Shown piece after piece: positions 61,201-64,000 of a stretch of DNA of 64,000 nucleotides. The notes beneath the pieces were generated by a model, which saw only the letters and a program-made list of their open reading frames with translations, made no database searches and was not told where the DNA came from. The DNA lies in the NCBI GenBank assembly GCA_021773565.1, contig JAJFJZ010000008.1, positions 1 to 64,000 on the forward strand, given 5' to 3'. The position numbers were made by a program, and so were the translations under genes. Within the stretch, counting starts at the first letter, position 1. Each line of letters begins with the position of its first letter. Source of the DNA: Gammaproteobacteria bacterium. Lineage in GTDB: Bacteria; Pseudomonadota; Gammaproteobacteria; Pseudomonadales; Azotimanducaceae.

Positions 61201-64000
61201 ACACTAACGGGTATAAGCGTTTTTGAAAGCAACTCTCCTGAGCCCCTTCTCAGTGCTGCAAGCGACTGAATAGCACTATCCAGTAATACTGGATGAATAA
61301 TGTAGCCTTCGACGGGTCCCGCGTAGCGTAGTTGCACCAGCAGGGTATCGTTACTGCTGCTAATACTTTTGATACCGCGAAAGGCTTGGCCGTAGTCCAG
61401 CCCGAGAGCAGAAAGATTGGCGTACAGGGCGCTGATATCTATGCACTGTTTATGGCTTGCCTGCAGTTCGGAAAGTGTTTGTGTGCATGACTCAGCGGGC
61501 CAGCGTGGTTCCGGGCTGATGCGTCCGCTGGCATGTTGGGTCCACAGTGAATCCCCGGTTCCGGATTTACTAAGCACCCTGAATTCACCAGCCTTATCCA
61601 GCTGCAAATTCAGTGTCAGACAGGCACTTTTATCAAGTCCCAAAAATCCTTCGAAGCGCACTCGCTCAAGTGCCATACAGTCAGAGTTGTAAGTATCCCT
61701 TGCTGCTAATAATGCGATCTCCAGATAACCGGCCCCCGGCATTACCGGTTGCCCTTTCACACAGTGTTCCAGCAGATAAGCAAGCCTGTGGTCCAGTAAA
61801 TCAGCCCGCCAACATTGATCCGCGTGATCCATCCGAACGCCCAGCAATGGGTTTGACGGATTGCCAAGTCGGTCAGCCCTTGCCGTGTCAGGGGATTGAA
61901 CATATGCGCGTCGTTGCCATGGATAGGCTGGCAGGGAGAGCAATTGACCCCCGGCCAAATCCTGACTCAGGTCGATGTCCAGACCCAGGGTAAATAGCTC
62001 GCCTGCAGCCTGTAGTGTGGTGGTGCGTGCGTCCTGCTCACGACGCAATGATGCAATGGTGTGGATAGAGCGTTGCTTCGATCTGGCAATCTGTTTCAGG
62101 GATGCACCCAGAACCGGGTGTGGCCCAAGTTCTATAAAACAGGACTTGCCGGTGTCCATAAGATAGGAAATTCCCTCTGCAAAACGTACTGGCTGGCGGA
62201 TATTTTGCCACCAATAGTTTGCATCCATGTTGTCGCCATTAATGACGTCACCACTCACTGTAGAAATCAGCTCACAATGTGCAGGTTGGGGTTGAAGATC
62301 TGAGAAAATATTCAGGCTTTCTTCCTTCAGGTCGTCCATTTGTGGGCTGTGAAAGGCTACTTCAACGCCCAGAAAACGGTTAAACAAACCATTTTCTTCC
62401 AGCAATTGTGCAATTTCCTCGAGCTGCTGGCGATCTCCGGCAATGGTAACGCCGTCTGGACCATTGATAGCCGCTACGGATACTTTGCTTTCGTCTTTTA
62501 GAAGTTGCAGGGCTTCCGGCTCGGACAGGCCGATGGCTAACATAGTGCCCTTTCCTGCAGTGGTATGTTGCATCCGTGCACGATGAAAACTCACGAAGAG
62601 AGCATCTTCCAGTGTCAGCGCACCCGAAGCCCACGCAGCGGCCACCTCGCCGACGCTATGGCCAATCACAGAGGCGGGTACTATGCCGCGGGATTTCCAC
62701 AGTAGGGTAAGGGCATATTGCAGGGCGAAATTCACCGGTTGTGCAATATCTGTTCGGGTAACTTGCGAAGCGGCCTCTGTCTGATTCAGAGCGTCGGCCA
62801 ACGACCAATCCGCAAGTTTTTCAAAGAGCACGTCACAATGCGCGATTGCATCCCGGTAAACCTGTGAGCTTTGCATTAACTCGCGACCCATTGCCCACCA
62901 TTGAGGTCCCATTCCGGAGTATACAAATACCGGTTCTGGTCTTGTGGTACTAAACACTGGACCAGGGGAGACAAGTTGGCTTTTTAGCTGCAAATGATTT
63001 TCTGCGATCGCAGCGTATCGATAGGCATGCTGGCTACGTCGGGTGCCCAGTGTGTAAGCGAGGTCATGCAGATTCAGGTCGGGCGAATTATCAATTGTCC
63101 TGTTTATATTGCTGGCCGTATCTACAACCGCTTCAGAACTCCTCGCGGACAAAAGAAATAACGATGGTGACGCGGATTTTGTCCTGGTCTGGTCGGCCCA
63201 GGTGACTGTTTTTTCCACGTCAGCTGGGCGCGGAGGTGCCTTCAGCAATACATGTGCGTTAGTGCCTCCGTATCCGAATGAGTTTACTGCTGCATAAAAC
63301 TCACCAGCGCCGTCCCAGTCGACATTTTGCACAGGCACCGTAAGGCAGGATTCTTCCAGCCTGAGTGCAGGATTTGGATTGTTGTAATGCAGGTTCTTCG
63401 GGATACGAGCGTGCTTGACAACCATGGACGCTTTAATCAAACCGGCAACACCCGCTGCCGCTTCCAGGTGTCCGATATTCGTTTTTATGGAACCAACAAG
63501 GCAACGTGCGCCTGCGATACGGTTTTGGGAAAAAATATGGTTCAGGGCGGTAGACTCTGCCAGATCACCTGCCTGGGTTCCGGTGCCGTGTGCCTCAATA
63601 TAGTCGACCTTGCCCGGCTGTATTCCAGCATTCGCATATACCCGATCCATTAGCGAGATTTGGGCCTTGGCATTCGGGTACGAAATTCCGGGAGTACGAC
63701 CGTCCTGGTTCACTCCGGTAGCGACTATCACTGTATAAATCTGATCACCATCGGCCAGTGCTTTTGCCAATGGTTTAATTACTACAATGCCTGCCCCTTC
63801 GCCTCGAACATATCCATCTGCTGCTGCATCAAACATCTGGCAGCGACAGCTTGGAGAGAGGTAACGGCCTTTGCTCATTACAATAGGGTATTCCGGCCGG
63901 GTCATAACGTTTACGCCACCAGCAAGTGCCATATCGCATTCATTGTTCCATATACTCTGACAAGCATAGTGAGTGGCAACAAGTGATGACGAACAGGCAG
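58296..64000 (-). CDS. Highly reducing type I polyketide synthase (partial, 5' end beyond window)
   Basis: At least 1900 residues, open through the right edge. Numbering from ATG 63932: KS active-site ACSSS lies just beyond that ATG (Cys codon at 63993-63995), with HGTGT at 115 and NIGHLE at 153-158. AT spans about 336-640 (GHSVGE; VAFHS suggests malonyl). DH about 690-960 has His723 (HxxxGxxxxP) and Asp885. A structural pseudo-KR occupies about 970-1180. ER has NATGGVGLAA at about 1331. KR has GGTSGFG, LDD (B-type) and Tyr1677. ACP has Ser1835 in GVDSL. No C-methyltransferase is present, so each full cycle gives saturated, unbranched carbon. One module followed by an oxoamine synthase suggests iterative use. 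The N-terminal part of KS lies outside. Confidence 0.95.
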   Translation of the reverse strand, partial: ACSSSLVATHYACQSIWNNECDMALAGGVNVMTRPEYPIVMSKGRYLSPSCRCQMFDAAADGYVRGEGAGIVVIKPLAKALADGDQIYTVIVATGVNQDGRTPGISYPNAKAQISLMDRVYANAGIQPGKVDYIEAHGTGTQAGDLAESTALNHIFSQNRIAGARCLVGSIKTNIGHLEAAAGVAGLIKASMVVKHARIPKNLHYNNPNPALRLEESCLTVPVQNVDWDGAGEFYAAVNSFGYGGTNAHVLLKAPPRPADVEKTVTWADQTRTKSASPSLFLLSARSSEAVVDTASNINRTIDNSPDLNLHDLAYTLGTRRSQHAYRYAAIAENHLQLKSQLVSPGPVFSTTRPEPVFVYSGMGPQWWAMGRELMQSSQVYRDAIAHCDVLFEKLADWSLADALNQTEAASQVTRTDIAQPVNFALQYALTLLWKSRGIVPASVIGHSVGEVAAAWASGALTLEDALFVSFHRARMQHTTAGKGTMLAIGLSEPEALQLLKDESKVSVAAINGPDGVTIAGDRQQLEEIAQLLEENGLFNRFLGVEVAFHSPQMDDLKEESLNIFSDLQPQPAHCELISTVSGDVINGDNMDANYWWQNIRQPVRFAEGISYLMDTGKSCFIELGPHPVLGASLKQIARSKQRSIHTIASLRREQDARTTTLQAAGELFTLGLDIDLSQDLAGGQLLSLPAYPWQRRAYVQSPDTARADRLGNPSNPLLGVRMDHADQCWRADLLDHRLAYLLEHCVKGQPVMPGAGYLEIALLAARDTYNSDCMALERVRFEGFLGLDKSACLTLNLQLDKAGEFRVLSKSGTGDSLWTQHASGRISPEPRWPAESCTQTLSELQASHKQCIDISALYANLSALGLDYGQAFRGIKSISSSNDTLLVQLRYAGPVEGYIIHPVLLDSAIQSLAALRRGSGELLSKTLIPVSVDHLVTSTKYATCGTECWAWVRLKEQTTSNMICDIALISSSGTYLAHIEGLTCQTTVDGDHLHASRWLYEPQWERFDLADASLAEKLSRTLIVGTEHTFTRELEHLYASEGLRPHVCLEIGQLSRDADLADQKFENLLLVIPEPNDPVNYDRSLALCSDLLSTISWMEHTHTINRVTLLTCMASAVLPGESAHPEISPLIGLVRVLANEYPDLETRIIDTDVVDNYLLNLIACDPTNEEVALRKKQFYRQVLLPIAGTEVSKWLDWNTREQDNFILDVAQPGRIGSLGYKEVTRNTPSGNEVEIRAHYWGLNFKDVLKVLGQLPREVTEDTYIGANIGIEASGTVTGTGANVSEFKKGDSVLVISPSAFTRYPIADQSQVVHKPESITSEQAPVYLGFLTAWYALIDIAQLEAGETVLIHNATGGVGLAAIQIARWAGANIIASAGTEEKRTYLDRMGLKRIYDSRSATFADSIRADQKGAGVDVVLGAVSGESQRAGLSLLNAHGRYLEIGKRDIIENTGLPLHVFNKNLLFSAIDFDRLMQNRPKTAARVARDVSALFESGDLQAIPVKVFPASEVADAFRYMSQAKHTGKVVVDVRCNVERVPELGASSKQIDVHGTYLIAGGTSGFGLQIALWLARAGIKNLVLASRRGVLSEEDASHLEQIRQLGTDTTLVSLDITDATAVYNLIQGLEHGPYPLRGIYLAAMVLDDAPLRELDVQRLDAVMRPKVMGALNLHNASRACSLDQFVMFSSISSVIGNTNQGNYVAANAFLDAFSHHRRSLGLPANTINLGVLKDVGVVAENPALARHFELNGIKGFSTSQALHGMAQVLSRDKPQTVLINVDWRRWAQANRRNAQSAKYLHIVDTSTAGDGATTHQLAQMDEASRTAALQDIICKSLAEVLGGDITDISLDNTAQALGVDSLMAVEIALTLEDECGVPVVEQDILRNTPLIDLVGRISDLLNIN

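Noticed and set aside
1-64000. CRISPR arrays, tRNA genes, insertion sequences or prophage
   Set aside because: No regular direct repeats with spacers, cloverleaf sequences, transposase or phage genes were seen on reading; a short tRNA could still be missed without a covariance-model scan.

Overview
The window reads as chromosomal DNA of a Gram-negative, heterotrophic gammaproteobacterium, probably marine. This rests on a TonB-dependent receptor, two RND efflux systems, many outer-membrane-type lipoproteins, periplasmic c-type cytochromes, a CYP153-type P450, a Baeyer-Villiger-type monooxygenase and abundant acyl-CoA enzymes. The taxonomy is inference from gene content only. No rRNA, tRNA, insertion sequence, prophage or CRISPR array was seen.

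Layout. 1-3.8 kb: a truncated lipoprotein gene, an EthA/AlmA-like flavin monooxygenase, then the 3' half of a tightly coupled operon (TonB receptor, lipoprotein cytochrome c, Tat-exported FAD oxidase; 2.1-6.1 kb). 6.3-11.4 kb: an RND pump operon with its TetR regulator. Its adaptor gene carries an in-frame TGA, and a tandem operator-like repeat lies upstream of the regulator. 11.5-16.4 kb: a helical unknown, an amidohydrolase, a frameshifted methyltransferase, a CYP153 P450 and an enoyl-CoA hydratase. 16.4-21.3 kb: an apparent NO/nitrogen-oxide island with an exported truncated globin, two cytochrome P460 proteins and a membrane-bound winged-helix/TPR regulator. A 28-bp near-identical element (23/28) precedes both the globin and the P460 operon. 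21.3-29.2 kb: a DsbA-like isomerase, an aldo/keto reductase, a TauD dioxygenase coupled to a flavin-barrel lipoprotein, and a second, intact RND pump. 29.8-38.3 kb: a metzincin-like secreted protein with an altered zinc motif, assorted oxidoreductases, a PhyH dioxygenase, a CBS protein, and a Rieske oxygenase divergent from an SDR. 38.3-40.2 kb: a nucleotidyltransferase/glycosyltransferase pair. 40.4-50.4 kb: CoA-transferase, MaoC, BadH-like dehydrogenase, then a tight eight-gene minus-strand run from a patatin lipoprotein to an enoyl-CoA hydratase. 50.6-57.1 kb: an FAD amine-oxidase-like protein and a 1669-residue pseudokinase-ATPase-GAF-cyclase. 57.1-64.0 kb: an alpha-oxoamine synthase two bases downstream of a highly reducing type I polyketide synthase that runs off the window.

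How the parts fit. Much of the window is lipid and hydrocarbon chemistry: P450, flavin monooxygenase, Rieske, PhyH and TauD oxygenases feed alcohol/ketone/acyl-CoA enzymes, with pumps and a TonB receptor for transport. The two most distinctive systems are (i) the PKS plus oxoamine synthase, predicted to release a saturated polyketide chain as an amino-ketone lipid, and (ii) the regulator, globin and P460 island sharing a putative operator. Two genes look broken (the first pump's adaptor and the methyltransferase), each by one change, so sequencing error must be excluded.
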